The translations under genes were made by a program, and so were the position numbers. From Beverwykella pulmonaria (lineage: Eukaryota; Ascomycota; Dothideomycetes; Pleosporales; Melanommataceae), in the NCBI GenBank assembly GCA_001599595.1, contig BCHH01000001.1, forward strand, positions 3,811,068-3,875,067: a stretch of 64,000 nucleotides of DNA. Direction: 5' to 3'. Below are positions 31,709 through 43,567 of the stretch, one piece after another (position 1 is the first letter of the stretch; each line of letters opens with the position of its first letter). The notes below the pieces were generated by a model. The model was not told where the DNA came from. It was given only the letters and a program-made list of their open reading frames with translations, and made no database searches.

Positions 31709-32691
31709 TTAATTATCAGTTAGAAAAGAGCCCAGGATCTGGAAGTATCGATCTCGTTCTTCCCAGTGACCCATATGCGCTGACTTCTCCAACGTCACCC
31801 ACTTTACCTTTGGGATTGCGTGGAACCATGGTTTCATGCAAGAGTCCGTCACTTCATCGTATCTTCCATTCATGAGAAGGGTTTCCACATTGATGTCGTT
31901 GGCCTTCGAGTGGCCCTCCCAATCGATCAATGATCCAGTAATCTCGAACTCTGATGGTCCTTGCCTGTGATCATGATTACAAGATGTCCATGGTTATGGT
32001 AAAATGATGGAGCGACTTACAAGGTGAGGTAGACAGTCGGATCTTCTTTCAAGTTTCCAAAGCCTTCAATCAACTCGGCTGGCCAGGGATTGAGACGGCA
32101 GATAAACCTCGTGTAGAACTCCATGCTCGCTTTTTCCCATCTTTCACTTTCGTGATCACCAATTTTGTCCAGCTCTGCCAGTGTATCCTGAACATCCTGA
32201 GGCAGTTCCTTCAAGAGAGCTTTGGTGGCTTCTATGAATAACCTCATGCTTGCTGGGGCACTGGTCAAGATCAACTTTTTGAGACCGAGCGGCTGCTTTG
32301 CAGCGTAGGCACCGCCAAGCATACCTCCCCAGCTCTGGCCGTACAGGAAGAACCCTCGATTGCGGAGATCGAAGTGATCAATTAGATTTTCGAGTTCCTT
32401 GATAAACAGATCGACGGTCCAGAAAGAAGCGTCGCCGGCCTTGTGTCGTAGATGGGTTGAGCGACCACAGCCAATCTGATCATACATAATCACTGGGATG
32501 TTATGCTTCGTATAGAGGTCTTCGAAAGGTGAGAAATAGTCGTGCCCAGCTCCTGGTCCCCCATGGAGCGTGATCAAAGGAATACTTGAATCATTGAGCC
32601 CTCCTATGACCTTGTACCATGTGCTGCAGGGCACTCCCGCGCTTGGAACGTTGAAAGGAATTTCACCAACTGCAACTGAAATGTTCGACAT
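31709..32691 (-). CDS. Proline iminopeptidase-like alpha/beta hydrolase
   Basis: Two exons on the minus strand, 32691-32021 and 31964-31709, with a 56-nt intron (GTAAGT..CACAG). The product is 308 aa. The oxyanion motif HGGPGAGHDY lies near residue 43 and the nucleophile elbow GQSWGG near 120. The family motif GPSEFEITGSL directly follows the intron. The acid is in NGRYDE, and the catalytic His is in SAHMGHWEE near the C-terminus. These match S33 family enzymes that remove N-terminal proline from peptides, typically in the cytosol; no signal peptide is seen. The gene appears intact. Related family members act on other small amides, so the substrate is not certain. Confidence 0.85.
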
Positions 32692-34427
32692 GGCGTCTTG
32701 GCCACGTTACGTTTGAAGCAGGATAGTCGATAAGTGTTTAAAAGATAGATGAATAGCGTACAAGCGTCGATACCACGGCAAGTGGACGTGTGCTACTGTT
32801 ATATAACTCGGTTCGTTGATTATCGCGCTTTGGACAAGGAATGCAATACTGTTTTTGTCCAAGCATTTTTCTCCATCCTCACAAGGGTACTGCTTACGTG
32901 AACGGAGAAGTATATATTGATTGGGGTTGAATATCTTCAACATGTATCAACGCCGTAACTTTAATTAAGCAAAGGATCACTCTCAGGGCATATCGAGTAC
33001 AAAACCCATCACTACTGGGCCCAGTCGCTCATTTACTGCGGGCTTCCTTGGGTCGACGCCGCATACGCCGCAACAATACTTGAGCTTATAGTGCCCGCAT
33101 GCGCTTGCAAGATTTTCGGGTCTTTCTACAACATGCATCTGTGCCACAATGCAACACTCCAACGCCGCAATAACAATATGGTGCGACCCCACTCCGATAT
33201 CACAAACCAACGTCCACCTTCCATTTTCGCTGTGCGAAATAAAAAAATGAGAGGCAGAGGCGAGAATGTAATGAAGCGTGCAGAGCCATCACTTGTTCCC
33301 TCTTTATCCTGTTCCCAGAGAGCTAGCTTTTTATCTTCTCTCGAACAGTTCCTTGCCATTGCCGAGGGTTGACTCCTCGTACAATAAGCTTCTTGAACAT
33401 AATATTACTCATAATTATTGAGTGAGCATTGGGATTTCTGAGGCGTGGAAGAGACGTATTTGTATTGGCTCGCATGGTGATAAATTAGTGGTTTTCATCT
33501 AACTTTATGACCTATCCATCATTCTTCTGACTGTGCTCAAAAGGACTACTAAGATACTTGGTGTCTTCTGGGTCCAGCTCTCTTTCCGTTGCCGGTGAAT
33601 TCAGTGAGTTACAAACAATAAATTCCCTGGTAAGATTATGTGGAAAGACTGATGACAGATGCCTGCCTTCGGACTCCGTTGAGGTATCTCTCCTTTCTTT
33701 TCTTTTGGTCATTCTGATCGCCTATGACCCCCATTACCCCTGAGACTATGAACTTCAGCGTTCTACTGCTTGGAGGAGCATGTTATTTTGTGTTCTGTGA
33801 TACGCTTTCCGAGCGCGAGATAGTTTCCGAGGCCCTCTTCCAGAAGAGGGCGATGACACAATCTGAACTCGAACGCTACATTGTAGGATCTGGAACATTT
33901 CGAATCTCTAGTGTTCAAACGTTGTCTAGTGGCAGTGGAGGTGGTGGCATGGAAGGCGAAAATTTCGCGTAGGCCTTCAAAACATAAGTATTGTCTCACG
34001 TTGATTGTCTATAATATTCTCATGTAAGGCAGTAGCAGATGTGCATAAAGATATTTGTAAATTTGAGAACTATCCGTAGCACTAGTCCGTAATTGGCCTA
34101 ACACGATAACCACATACTGGCATTGCATGGCGTGCGCACTAATTGTACCTAAGATTAACATTTATTTCTTCAACTTTTCACAATAGGGTACAAAAGACGT
34201 GTCGTTTGCGTACTACTCGGCATACCTAGGAATGGCGTACACAACGAATTTTTCCTTTTAGCCACTTGTGGAATGATAACCACGGAGTGCGAAAAACTAG
34301 ACATGGCATCATCGATAAGGATCCACAGCTTACTTCGTAGCCATGCCATAATATCTCGGCCTCTTCTTACATTGTCTTTTGCAACGTCAACTCAACTCAA
34401 CATCTGCTTCGAGATCCGAACATCACC
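32692..34427. other. Intergenic between divergent hydrolase and permease genes
   Basis: A 1.7-kb divergent intergenic region without a supported gene. It must hold both promoters. The short frames show no family features. Confidence 0.4.
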
Positions 34428-36048
34428 ATGACCGACTTTGTGCCAGTGACGAACGATCAACGACCCACGTCAGATACGAAGCAGCCAGTAACAACTACCC
34501 AGAAAGACGCAATACCTCCCACGAAGGCAGGTTTAGATGCAGCTCTTCACCTGCTCAAGGAGACCAATGGAGTTCGCCAACCAATAGACTCCGAGGCCGG
34601 AAAACGACTTCTACGTAAGATAGATCTGCACATCATGCCCTTGATATGCATTGTGTACTTCTTGCAGTACATCGACAAAACTGCAATTTCATACGCTAGC
34701 GTCACAGGAATCCAAGCTTCGACCAATCTGCATGGCAATCAATTCAACTGGGTGGCTTCCATCTTCTTCTTTGGGTCAGTAGTCGCTATTCCTTCTATTA
34801 TCTATCTTTTGAACTGCGAAGCTAACAACGAGATCATACAGTCAACTCACATTCGAGTTCCCCACTATCCGTCTAATCCAACTCTTTCCCCTCGCCAAAT
34901 ACGTCGCTGTCAACGTGACCATCTGGGGCGCCATCCTCGCCTCCCTCTCCGCATGCAAGTCTTACGCCTCGCTCCTAGCATGTCGTTTCCTACTCGGCGC
35001 CGCCGAAGCGGCCATCGTACCTGCCTGGGTGATGTTCACTAGCCAATGGTACACGCGTAACGAGCAAGCCTTCCGCGTGGGGATCTGGTTCTCCGTCTGT
35101 GGCGCGGCGCAGATGTTTGGCGGCTACTTCGCGTACGGAGTTGCTAATCATGTCGGGGGCGACGTGAACGCGGCCTTGAAAGGGTGGCAAGTCATCTTTT
35201 TGTTTTTGGGGCTGCTGACGAGTCTTATTGGGATTAGCTTTTGGTTTATCATGCCTGATTCTCCGGAGTATGCGGGGTGGTTGACTGCGGAGGAGAAGGC
35301 GCTGCACATTGAGCGAATAAGGGGGAATGAACAGGGTATTGGGTCGCGCACGTTCAAGTGGAATCAGTTTCGGGAGGCACTTACGGATCCGATGACTTGG
35401 CTGTATGCGTTTTGGATTTTTGCAGCGAATATTCCAAATTCGATCGCTACTTCGTTTGGGAATATCTTGGTGAAGGGGATGGGGTATACGAGTAAAGAAT
35501 CGCTGCTTCTTGTCACGCCGCTGGGAGCGTATGAGATTGTTGCGCTTGTTGGACTGACGTGGATTGCGATGAAGACAGATCAGAGACTGTATGCATGCAT
35601 CGCAGGCCATATCCCCGCCATCATCGGCGCCATCCTCATGGCGACTACGGAGAAGGCGCCCGCACTCATAGGGTACTACCTCTCCGGTGGAATTCCCATT
35701 GGCTGGACCACGATCCTCGGGCTACAGGCGTCCAATGTCGCGGGCTCGACCAAGAAAGTCACCGTAGCCGTCATCGGAACGATTGCCTATACAATCGGCA
35801 ATATCATTTCGCCGCACACTTTCCAAGCTAAGGATGCACCCAGATACTTGCCAGCGAAGGTGTCGATTGTGATTCTATACTTCCTCATCACGGTCGATCT
35901 GGTACTGATGCGGTGGATGTTTGTGAGAAGGAATAGGTTGAGGGAGGAAGAGAAGAAGGCAAAGGGTGACGATTGGAAGATTGAGCATAACCATGAATTT
36001 TTTGACCTGACGGATTTGGAAAACAGGGAGTTTAGATATGCACTATGA
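34428..36048 (+). CDS. MFS anion:cation symporter, Dal5-like (allantoate permease family)
   Basis: Two exons, 34428-34774 and 34842-36048, with a 67-nt intron in phase 2. The product is 517 aa, normal for the family. A cytoplasmic N-terminus of about 65 residues leads into the first membrane helix (IMPLICIVYFLQYIDKTAISYA), which carries the typical D-K pair. Later features include FEFPTIRLIQLFPLAKY after the intron, the RFLLGAAEAAIVP motif, and twelve hydrophobic segments in all. The charged C-terminus ends EFRYAL. Family members import ureides, vitamins such as biotin precursors or pantothenate, and dipeptides. The substrate here is unknown. Confidence 0.85.
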
Positions 36049-36649
36049 GTCAGGGATAGGAGTACGATGGGCATCATAGGGAAGGTAGGAGAGGGTGTGG
36101 GGTGTAGGGATCATAATAGAAATGAAATATATTTACCGTCGCCCTTGATGCAAACAATAAATATAAAAGAAGAAAATCACCACCTCGCCTATACAATTTG
36201 GTCCTCAATCACACAATCAGCGCAGTCTCAACTGGCTCCATGTACCTCAAAACCACCCCTAACAAAACCCATCCTATTCCTCCTCTACAAACTTTTTTGT
36301 CAATGTGCCCTTCATACCCGCATTAAAGTCCGGTTTCCTCCAAGCTTAGCTAGGGTCCCATATCATCACAACGCCGAAACTCGAGAGAGTCGCCGAATAT
36401 TGGATGATGGGAGCTGGATCCGTCGTACTCTTATACCCTCCGCTTGGAGCTGCGGAAGCATCCGCAGGAACACGTAGCAATACCTTGACAGGTTTTTTTT
36501 TTTTTTTTTGGCAAATCGGTCGTCGCCTAGTTGTTCTAATTCTTAAAGTGGATTACCAGCCGCTCTGGCGCCCCAGACTGAAAGATGCAACTATCACCCT
36601 CCTGGTTATTGCAGAACTGAACATCTACCATATCGAAAGCAACAGTGCT
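36049..36649. other. Intergenic with an 18-base T tract
   Basis: No gene is supported. A homopolymer T tract lies near 36493-36510. It could be the poly(A) tail trace of a retrocopy on the minus strand or simple slippage; no target duplication was identified. Confidence 0.4.
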
Positions 36650-37347
36650 GAGAAGTTTCTTGTTGGAAATTTGCATTGAGGCACAGCGCTTAGGTAGAAC
36701 TTCTTACACCTGTCGTCGTTCATCAGCTTGCGAAGCTGCTTCGCAAATTCGTCCATCTGGGGCATTTCATTTTGAAAATCGAAGTCGAAGCCGTCCAGGA
36801 TGAAGGTGTTGAAGGGACGGAGTGCGACGGAGTTAGATTGGGAGGCCCCAAGGCTGCCCAGATCTTCTTCACAACCTCGACTGCGTCCGAGGGTGTAGTA
36901 AATTCGCCCCTCATGACCGTGTCTCCACCAAAAGAGGAGAATGGTTTACTCTTTGCTTGACAGGTTGCAATTTCAGTCCTGGCCAAAAACTTAGTGATGG
37001 AAAATGGCGGCGGAATGACGTACGGACGTGATCTTAGGCAGTTAAACATTTCGGTGCTGGGGAATGTTAGGCACCATTAATTCGTAAATTTCAGGATAGA
37101 TACGAGGGACGATACATCAATCTTCGCATCTATTAAAAGTAATTAGCCGAGAAGGAAAGAGGAGCAGAGAGAAGTCACCGTTGAAGTATTCCGAGAGTTG
37201 TTTCTTAAGAGTCTTATTGTTATCCTTGGCACCAACCGAGTTTTGGCACCAGTATCCAGCGATGTTCAACTTGTTGCCTCGGTTAAAGCTGGCAGACACA
37301 TGTCCCACATAACTCAGTAGCAGAAACAAGGATGACAACAGACGCAT
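36650..37347 (-). pseudogene. GH18 chitinase (class III type) pseudogene
   Basis: Minus strand. The first exon starts MRLLSSLFLLLSYVGHVSAS, a signal peptide, then NIAGYWCQNSVG, the family start (normally YWGQNS). An intron 37185-37137 or close is plausible. A TAA then interrupts after KFTN. Further on, TCQAKSK and the segment VEVVKKIWAALGPP follow, then a frame change, LRPFNTFILDGFDFDFQN, and YLSAVPQCKFP. The GH18 catalytic motif DGxDxDxE reads DGFDFDFQ, so the acid Glu is Gln. The stop, the frameshift, the active-site change and the missing C-terminal half all argue for a dead gene. Confidence 0.75.
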
Positions 37348-37832
37348 CCTAGTAAAAATCGTGGTTGGAACAGCTGTAAATTATCAGGAGAGCCTGGAGA
37401 GACAGATATAGAAGAGCAATCAATCCAGACACTAAAAAGGTCAACACGGAGGTCGAAGGAATAAAGGTGGAGGAGGCGAGCAGAGACCGCAATATATATT
37501 GAACAATGGGTCGAAGGAGGTGATTCCATAACAAGATGTTACAGTTCGCAGTCCGTGAGTTGGAAGTCTGTGAGTCGAATGTCGGTGGCAGGAGTCGGTG
37601 ACACTGACCACAAATGGCGTAGAGGGCCAATGAACTTGACCTTTGGCGGCTTCCTTCACGATCGGTTCCGCTCAGCACCCAAATATAGCATCTTCAACGA
37701 CCTTTTTCATGCCGAAGCTTAAATGGCCGACTATCACAGAGTGTTTAAATTGAAGTAGGGGTGAAACGTATCCGAACGTTCGAAAATGAATTGCCCCTGC
37801 TAAAATCAATGCTAGACTCATCAACATAGAGT
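37348..37832. other. Intergenic between the chitinase pseudogene and the Zn2Cys6 gene
   Basis: I see no gene. It contains the former chitinase promoter and the 3' end of the regulator gene. Confidence 0.4.
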
Positions 37833-39645
37833 TCAAGGCAAACGGACCATGCTCCCCACTACGGATTGGCTTGAGCGTCCCTTTAGAGTATAATCTGGAA
37901 ACTCGTCTTCGGATCTATTCCTCAACATGGCCCTTAGTTGCGACAGGTCCTCGTCAGGGGTGCTCCCTTCCATCCACTGGATACGGTCGTAGATCCAATT
38001 TCGCATAGACTCTGGCAAGAGCTTTATTTTGGAAAGAGTATGGAGCTGGTAGAGCATGTGGTATAGACTTTCCGGTCGGGGAGATGGAAACTCGGGTGAG
38101 GGTTTTGTTGTTGACGTAGAGGGCGTTGAACGTCGTTTAAATGGGCCTGGATCGTAAAGGAAGTGTGTGCTCAATGCGACACTGGTTGATGTCTTGCCCG
38201 CTGATTCGCATGGAGGCTCCGCGGGGAAGTCTGCGTTATCCTTTTTCGAGTAGGATTGGAGGGACTCTAGATATCCCGCTAATTGTGGCACTGAAGCGCA
38301 GATCTCGTGCGCTGCATCTCTGATGATGGCCTCTGACGCGGTTATCCGGGCGTGTAGAGAGGACTTTTCCACTTGTGAGCGAAGCAGAATGGCGCATTGA
38401 GTTAGTATGACGCGGTTGACCCGAATTCGACATAGGCGAACATTATTCCATAGGTGTGCCGTGAAATATCGGGGATAGACTGGCATCGTATTAGCTTTTG
38501 TAGGCAGTACGACACTGTGCCATATACCATGGTAATATCCCCCATAGACTAGCTGCTCTGCCTCTATAGATGAACGATAGCTTTTGAAATGTCCCGTCTT
38601 TGGCATATTCTCTCCAAAGAGTTTGAAACGATGCTCCAGTGCGACAGCTTCTGAGATGATGGTAGCAGGTGAAGCATACGCTCCACTATTCAATGTGGAG
38701 CGGAACTGGATGAGATCCATGACAACATCCAGGAAGTTTGCGTGTATGGAGGAAGGATTCGATTTCCCGCCCAAGTGCTTTTTGAAAGCCACGAATTCTA
38801 CCGGAAGAGGTAGATTTTGCATCCAGCAATTCATGATTACGCCTTGAACAAGAGTGCTCAAAAGCCTCCTGCCAATGTCTGTGTATATTCCCTGTTTGAG
38901 GCGCAGACTGGCAATGGATATCGCACCGTCCAAGTGCTTTGTGAGGTTCTGCAGTCCAGAAGCGCGAGGGAGAATCATCACTTCGAACATTGCCAACAGC
39001 ATGACAGAAATCAAAGTAGAATCTTGCGCGGCAGAGACCTCAGTCGACAAGGCCTTGTTGACCTCTCGAATAGCGGCAATGTAGCTCTTGGTTGCGGGCA
39101 GAACTAGATCAGAGCGGCGTGTAGCTTTCGCAAAGCCTGCTAAGCCGACTGCCTCGATGCTCTGCTGAAGTTCGGGGCTGGGGTATCCATCACGAAGGTA
39201 GAAGCTCGGAAGATAGTCGAATTGTGAAGTCGTGGGATCGCTGCCGACATAGTTTGCCATGAAGAAGTTCACAGCAAGGTCATTCAATGGCTGATACATT
39301 ACAACGCTGGTAAGCTGTATCGGTGCTGCATATTGGGCTTCCGGGGTGCTACTCGTACGAGAGCGTCCTCGGACGGCTAACGATGGGTCCGTGGATGTGG
39401 TAGGATTTATTCGGTTCTTCTTGACAACCTTGCTGCTCTCATCGAAGAACATTAGATCTGCAGGATTCCGATAACCTGAACATGTCCGCTTGGCCTTGAT
39501 GCATTGCCCACATGACGGCACAGATTGGTCACACTGGGAAAATGGTGAGCTAGTAGGTAGGGAACAGAACTCCAAACGTCCATACCCTGCTTCTTCGCTT
39601 CCTGCATTCCGCACATGCTGCTGAGGGCTTACCGCGATACACCAT
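37833..39645 (-). CDS. Zn2Cys6 (Gal4-type) transcription factor
   Basis: Two exons on the minus strand, 39645-39586 and 39533-37833, with a 52-nt intron splitting the zinc cluster. The product is 586 aa. The spliced N-terminus gives the six-Cys pattern C-x2-C-x6-C-x6-C-x2-C-x6-C (CAECRKRRSRC, then CDQSVPSCGQCIKAKRTC), which a model beginning inside exon 2 would lose. A basic linker (KKNRINPTT) follows. A fungal regulator middle region runs from about residue 110 (FFMANYVGSDPT), and conserved Leu-rich helices continue to the C-terminus. It would bind DNA as a dimer at CGG-type half sites in the nucleus. Its targets are unknown. The closest enzyme-type genes are the permease and iminopeptidase at 31.7-36 kb. 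Confidence 0.88.
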
Positions 39646-40373
39646 CACGGCAAATCAGCGACAGTGCCTGCACTGTCACTCCCCACTCGTCCTGGGAAAG
39701 TAACCCTTGCGCTAGTGAAAACTTCCTGCGACCCAAGATTGGTTGAGGGTGAACAATATGGCAAACGTCCGTATCCGTGTCCGACCGAGGCGTCCCGCAT
39801 GTTTGGAGCGAGGAAAGGGGCGGTCGGTAGTGGAGTGGTAAAAGAAGCAGGCAGCTGTTGGAAGGTTCCGGATAAACCTAAAACGCACTAGTGCTGATGT
39901 CTGACCTAACGGTCATGTGACAACGCAATTCACTCCGTCCAGCTCAATCTAAAAATGGCCAGATTTATGGTCAAGAGAATTTTGGGGTGTTGCTTGAAAG
40001 ATTTATCCCAATTGATCTGCCCACGTTAGGTGGGCCCTCGAAAACCCACCTAGCCAACCTACAACTTAACAGTACACTACAAAGGCAGTGAAGCACTTGC
40101 AGTTGTTCATGGACAATGAATGAAGCACTAAGTAAGCACCGAGCATGATATCATGCAAGTGACAGATGCGATATAAAATCTTCTGTCTGATCTTGTATTC
40201 TGTTCACAAGTCGAGACTCGTAGGTATTCCGACCACCCAGGGCCTCGCAATGCCTAAACGCCTTGGGCCAGGTGCCGCCTTCCGATATACACCAGATATT
40301 ATACAGTTCTGTGCTTTCTCCTCCTCTCAAGTATGCATTTCGTAGCCTGTCTCTTCTCCCTTACCCTCCTCCC
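39646..40373. other. Intergenic between the regulator and MRP17
   Basis: No gene supported. A GC-rich hairpin-capable stretch lies at about 40027-40052 (GGTGGGC, then CCCACC). It contains the regulator's promoter and the MRP17 3' flank. Confidence 0.45.
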
Positions 40374-40821
40374 TCATCTAAAGCTCGCATGCCCAGGCAC
40401 ATCCTTAATTTCCTCGAATTTAATCCCCATCTTCACAATCGAATACCTGATCATCCTAGGATCCAAACTCATCGTCCGCCTCAGCGCGTGCTGTGTCTTT
40501 GGGCTCGCATCAAAGCGCATAATGAAGTGGTGGCCGACGTGGTGTGTGGACTGCAGTTTCTTTGCGGGCTTAGGGAGGAGGAAGGTGCCCCAGTTTGTGA
40601 CGCCACGGACCACGCCGTTCTTTTCGAGGACGATCTTGCCGGCGGTTTTGGCGATTCTAAGCCGGGGAGATGGTTAGAGGGTGGAGGGTGGAGGGTGGGA
40701 GAGGAGGGAGAAATACTCTTTTACTTCGGAGAGGCGGCCTGGCCGGACCTATGGATGTTAGCGATTCGATTGAGACGTGCACTGTATGGGGTCTTACCAC
40801 TCCAATCATTTCATACAGCAT
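40374..40821 (-). CDS. MRP17: Mitochondrial small-subunit ribosomal protein bS6m
   Basis: Three exons on the minus strand: 40821-40798, 40748-40717 and 40656-40374, with introns of 49 and 60 nt in phase. The product is 112 aa. It starts MLYEMIGVVRPGRLSEVKEIA, the S6 fold start. It continues with NGVVRGVTNWGTFLLPKPAKK, HHFIMRFDASPKTQH and RTMSLDPRMIRYSIVK, the last being the C-terminal strand of S6. It is a structural protein of the mitochondrial 37S subunit. Intron 2 includes a short tandem repeat of a GGGTGGA-type unit. It is head to head with GCV3, with starts 170 bp apart. Confidence 0.88.
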
Positions 40822-40991
40822 GGTGGCGGTAGTGATCTTGCACGGTTTCTGTCTTCGCGAAAACATCTCGACATTGTCGGCAAAAGCCCTTGTTGGCTCC
40901 GTGCTTGGCACGCCGTCATTTGGAGCTATCACCATTACTTTTGCCCACCAACCCTCCACTACCCACCTCCCCCACGCTGCACATACCCAAC
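40822..40991. promoter_or_regulatory. Bidirectional promoter of MRP17 and GCV3
   Basis: Only 170 bp separate two divergent start codons of nuclear genes for mitochondrial proteins. Both promoters and leaders must be packed here, so shared regulation is likely but not shown. The GCV3 side ends in a C-rich leader. Confidence 0.6.
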
Positions 40992-41571
40992 ATGGCTGCC
41001 CGCCTCTCCGCTGCTCGTGCACTTCGCCAATTGACCTCGTCCGCTCTCCCTCGATCCTCCTTCCCCTCAACATGCGCACGCAGGACCGCCACACCGCTCC
41101 AGCGACGGCTATTCGCGGTATCAGCAGCTGGTCAGAAATTCTCGATAACGCATTGAGCAAACATGGAGAGACAGGCGTGCTGACGACGCAGTAGCAAAGG
41201 AGAGGAAGTACACCGAAGACCACGAATGGATTGACGTTTCCGCCGACGGCAAAACAGCAACACTGGGCATCTCCGATTACGCCGCCAAAGCCCTGGGCGA
41301 TGTCGTTTTCATCGAGCTACCGCAGGTGAATATGGAAATCAACGCTGGGGACGCAATTGGCGCCGTCGAGTCTGTTAAGTCGGCCTCGGATATCCTGACT
41401 CCGATCAGTGGAAAGGTGACGGAGGTAAATCATGTGTTGGAGGAAAAGCCCGGAAACATAAATGTCGACCCAGAGGGCGATGGATGGATTGCGAAGGTGG
41501 CGATTCATGGAGAGCCCGAGGGTACGATGATGACGAAAGAGGAGTATACTACCTTCACGGAGGCGATATAG
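40992..41571 (+). CDS. GCV3: Glycine cleavage system H protein, mitochondrial
   Basis: Two exons, 40992-41130 and 41192-41571, with a 61-nt intron (GTCAGA..CGCAG, phase 1). The product is 172 aa. The first 45 residues form an Arg/Ser/Ala-rich mitochondrial presequence (MAARLSAARALRQL). The mature domain starts KYTEDHEWIDV, the H-protein signature. The lipoyl-lysine motif is GAVESVKSASDI. The C-terminus PEGDGWIAKV is canonical. The protein carries the aminomethyl group between the P, T and L proteins in the matrix. The gene is intact. Confidence 0.95.
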
Positions 41572-41846
41572 GTTAGGCGGAGAATTGGATTCAGGGCAGG
41601 TATACCATGGAATTAGGTCCTGGTGCTCTTTCAACAATTGAGCCCTGTTAATGACCCACCGACACCCCTTCGTCGCTTCGGTGCCAGCTAGTCATCTCGC
41701 TCAGTACAGTATCCCGGCCGTTCTGAATCAACACCATGGACAGCAAGAGATCGAGCGCCATAGAAAAGACGTAGTTCGAATTAATCATTACTTCACATCA
41801 CCCGCTAAAGACAAGACGGAAACAAAATCTGACCATGGCAAACCAC

Positions 41847-42866
41847 CTACTCTTCCTCATCCCCCATCCTCAGCACCACCTTTCCCCGCGCATGCCCAGA
41901 GGCCGTCTTCGCAAACGCCTGTTCAAATTCCTCAATCTTCCACACACCATCCACCCACGTCCTCACCAGCCCCTTCTCAATGAACTTCCCAATCTTCTCT
42001 AAGTCCTCCCCCCTCGATTCCATAATAAAGAACTTACTTTTAACCCCTTTCGGTTTGCCGCCCTCCGGCTCCTTAAATCCCGGCACAACAGAAATGTACG
42101 TCCCGTTCTCCTTGACAGCGTTCCAGCCATCGAGCATAGACTTTCCGCCCACGCAATCGAACACGAGATCGAACTTCTTCTGCTCTTCGCCGGCAACCCA
42201 GGCCGCTACAGTAGTTTTGGTGTAGTTGAGCACCTCATCAATACCCAACTCTTTCAAAAACGCCTCGTTCTTCCCGCTCGCTGTCCCGACTGTATACGCG
42301 CCAGCAATTTTCGCGAATTGCGTAGCGAACAACCCCACACCACCCGCCGCATTGAGAATAAGCACTCTCTTCCCCTTCCCCAGGCCGCCGACTACTTCTC
42401 CATTCTCATTCACAAATGGTGCATCCGCAAACGTCCCATTCAGCAACCCCTGCTCGAAAAGCGCCTGCCACGCCGTATGCGCGCTCATCGGGACACTACT
42501 CGCCTCTAGCATCTCCAGCCCCTTTGGCACGAGCGCGGCTTCAGACGGGAGGATGGTCGCGTATGGGCGGGCGGAACCCTCACGGCCGGCGTCTATGCGG
42601 CCGTATATTTTATCTCCGATATTAAATTTTGAGCCGGGGACGGGGGTGACTACAGTGCCGGAGACGTCGAAGCAGGGAATGTGTTCATTGGGCCAGTTTG
42701 TAAAGGGCGCCCAGGTAAGTTCGCCATTTGTTATGGCAGTGGAGTGGACGCGGATTACGTGTTCGGTGGAGGAGGCGGTAGGAACTGATGACGATGTAGT
42801 AAGGGAAAGCTCATTGCTCGTGAGGTTGAAGATGACGGCTTTTTGGGTACTAGGAAGGGTGGTCAT
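41847..42866 (-). CDS. Zinc-independent MDR oxidoreductase (quinone-reductase-like)
   Basis: Intronless on the minus strand, 339 aa from the ATG at 42866. The frame runs another 68 codons upstream, but these do not look like part of the fold and may be leader. The N-terminal GroES-like domain contains FDVSGTVV and FNIGDKIYGRI. The nucleotide-binding motif is LNAAGGVGLFATQFAK near residue 175, with GTASGKNEAFLKELGIDEVLNY after it and VFDCVGG near 235. The Cys ligands of zinc alcohol dehydrogenases are absent. Such enzymes reduce quinones, enones or similar carbonyls with NAD(P)H. The substrate is unknown. Confidence 0.8.
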   Translation of the reverse strand: MTTLPSTQKAVIFNLTSNELSLTTSSSVPTASSTEHVIRVHSTAITNGELTWAPFTNWPNEHIPCFDVSGTVVTPVPGSKFNIGDKIYGRIDAGREGSARPYATILPSEAALVPKGLEMLEASSVPMSAHTAWQALFEQGLLNGTFADAPFVNENGEVVGGLGKGKRVLILNAAGGVGLFATQFAKIAGAYTVGTASGKNEAFLKELGIDEVLNYTKTTVAAWVAGEEQKKFDLVFDCVGGKSMLDGWNAVKENGTYISVVPGFKEPEGGKPKGVKSKFFIMESRGEDLEKIGKFIEKGLVRTWVDGVWKIEEFEQAFAKTASGHARGKVVLRMGDEEE

Positions 42867-43567
42867 TTTGGTGACTAGGTGGTGCTGATTGAAAAGCGAT
42901 GCCGTTGAAAACAAGTTTGGACTAGGTTGGAAGAGATTAAGAGTTGTAGATATAGTTGGTAAGAAGCCTTTTGTGTGGGAAGTATTGTTGAAGGATTGAA
43001 AATTGTATCGTTTGATGCGGAGACTGCTGCGGATCATGATGAGAGAACCACAGCCTGTCTCTCCATCCATTCTATATATACTCCTTTTCAGCCTCCTACA
43101 AGACTATTCTTTCACGATTCAACACAACATCCCGAGTCACCGATGCCGGCTTGCGGAAATACATTTGTTGCATTATCGCCAAGGCGATTAGTGTCTCTAT
43201 AGGGCTGGATTATAAGCATCTAAGTCCTTTAGTCACCGAGCACGCGTGCTTCATTTATTCACGGTGTGCATGAGAGGCCGAAGTTTGACGTGGAGAACCG
43301 AATCTGGCGTAAGGCAGACAAAGAGCGAGTAATCAAAATGCATGCATATGGCCAATCAGATGCAACGTCGGCAACTCGGTCGGTTTTCCACCTCTTAGCA
43401 GCGTCAAGTCTCCGCGGACATGTTATATGGGAAACTTGCTCACAGCAATGGCATAATGTGTAGAGATAATGTCGATTGTTTTCGATTATGAGTGAAAGTG
43501 ATATCAAACTGTACTTCCCTTTCCTACTCCTCCAAAATGCTATGCACCCCTAAATGCAATCTCCGTC
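42867..43567. other. Intergenic between the MDR gene and NUP192
   Basis: Contains the upstream region of the MDR gene (minus strand) and the 3' flank of NUP192. No other gene is supported. Confidence 0.45.

Noticed and set aside
31709..32020. Possible frameshift after the intron of the proline iminopeptidase gene
   Set aside because: A first reading seemed to change frame near 31930. Re-reading base by base showed ATCGAT there and one continuous frame from GPSEFEITG to the stop, so the gene is intact.
42867..43070. 68-residue N-terminal extension of the MDR oxidoreductase
   Set aside because: The extension does not resemble a targeting peptide or the MDR fold, and the ATG at 42866 gives the normal start.
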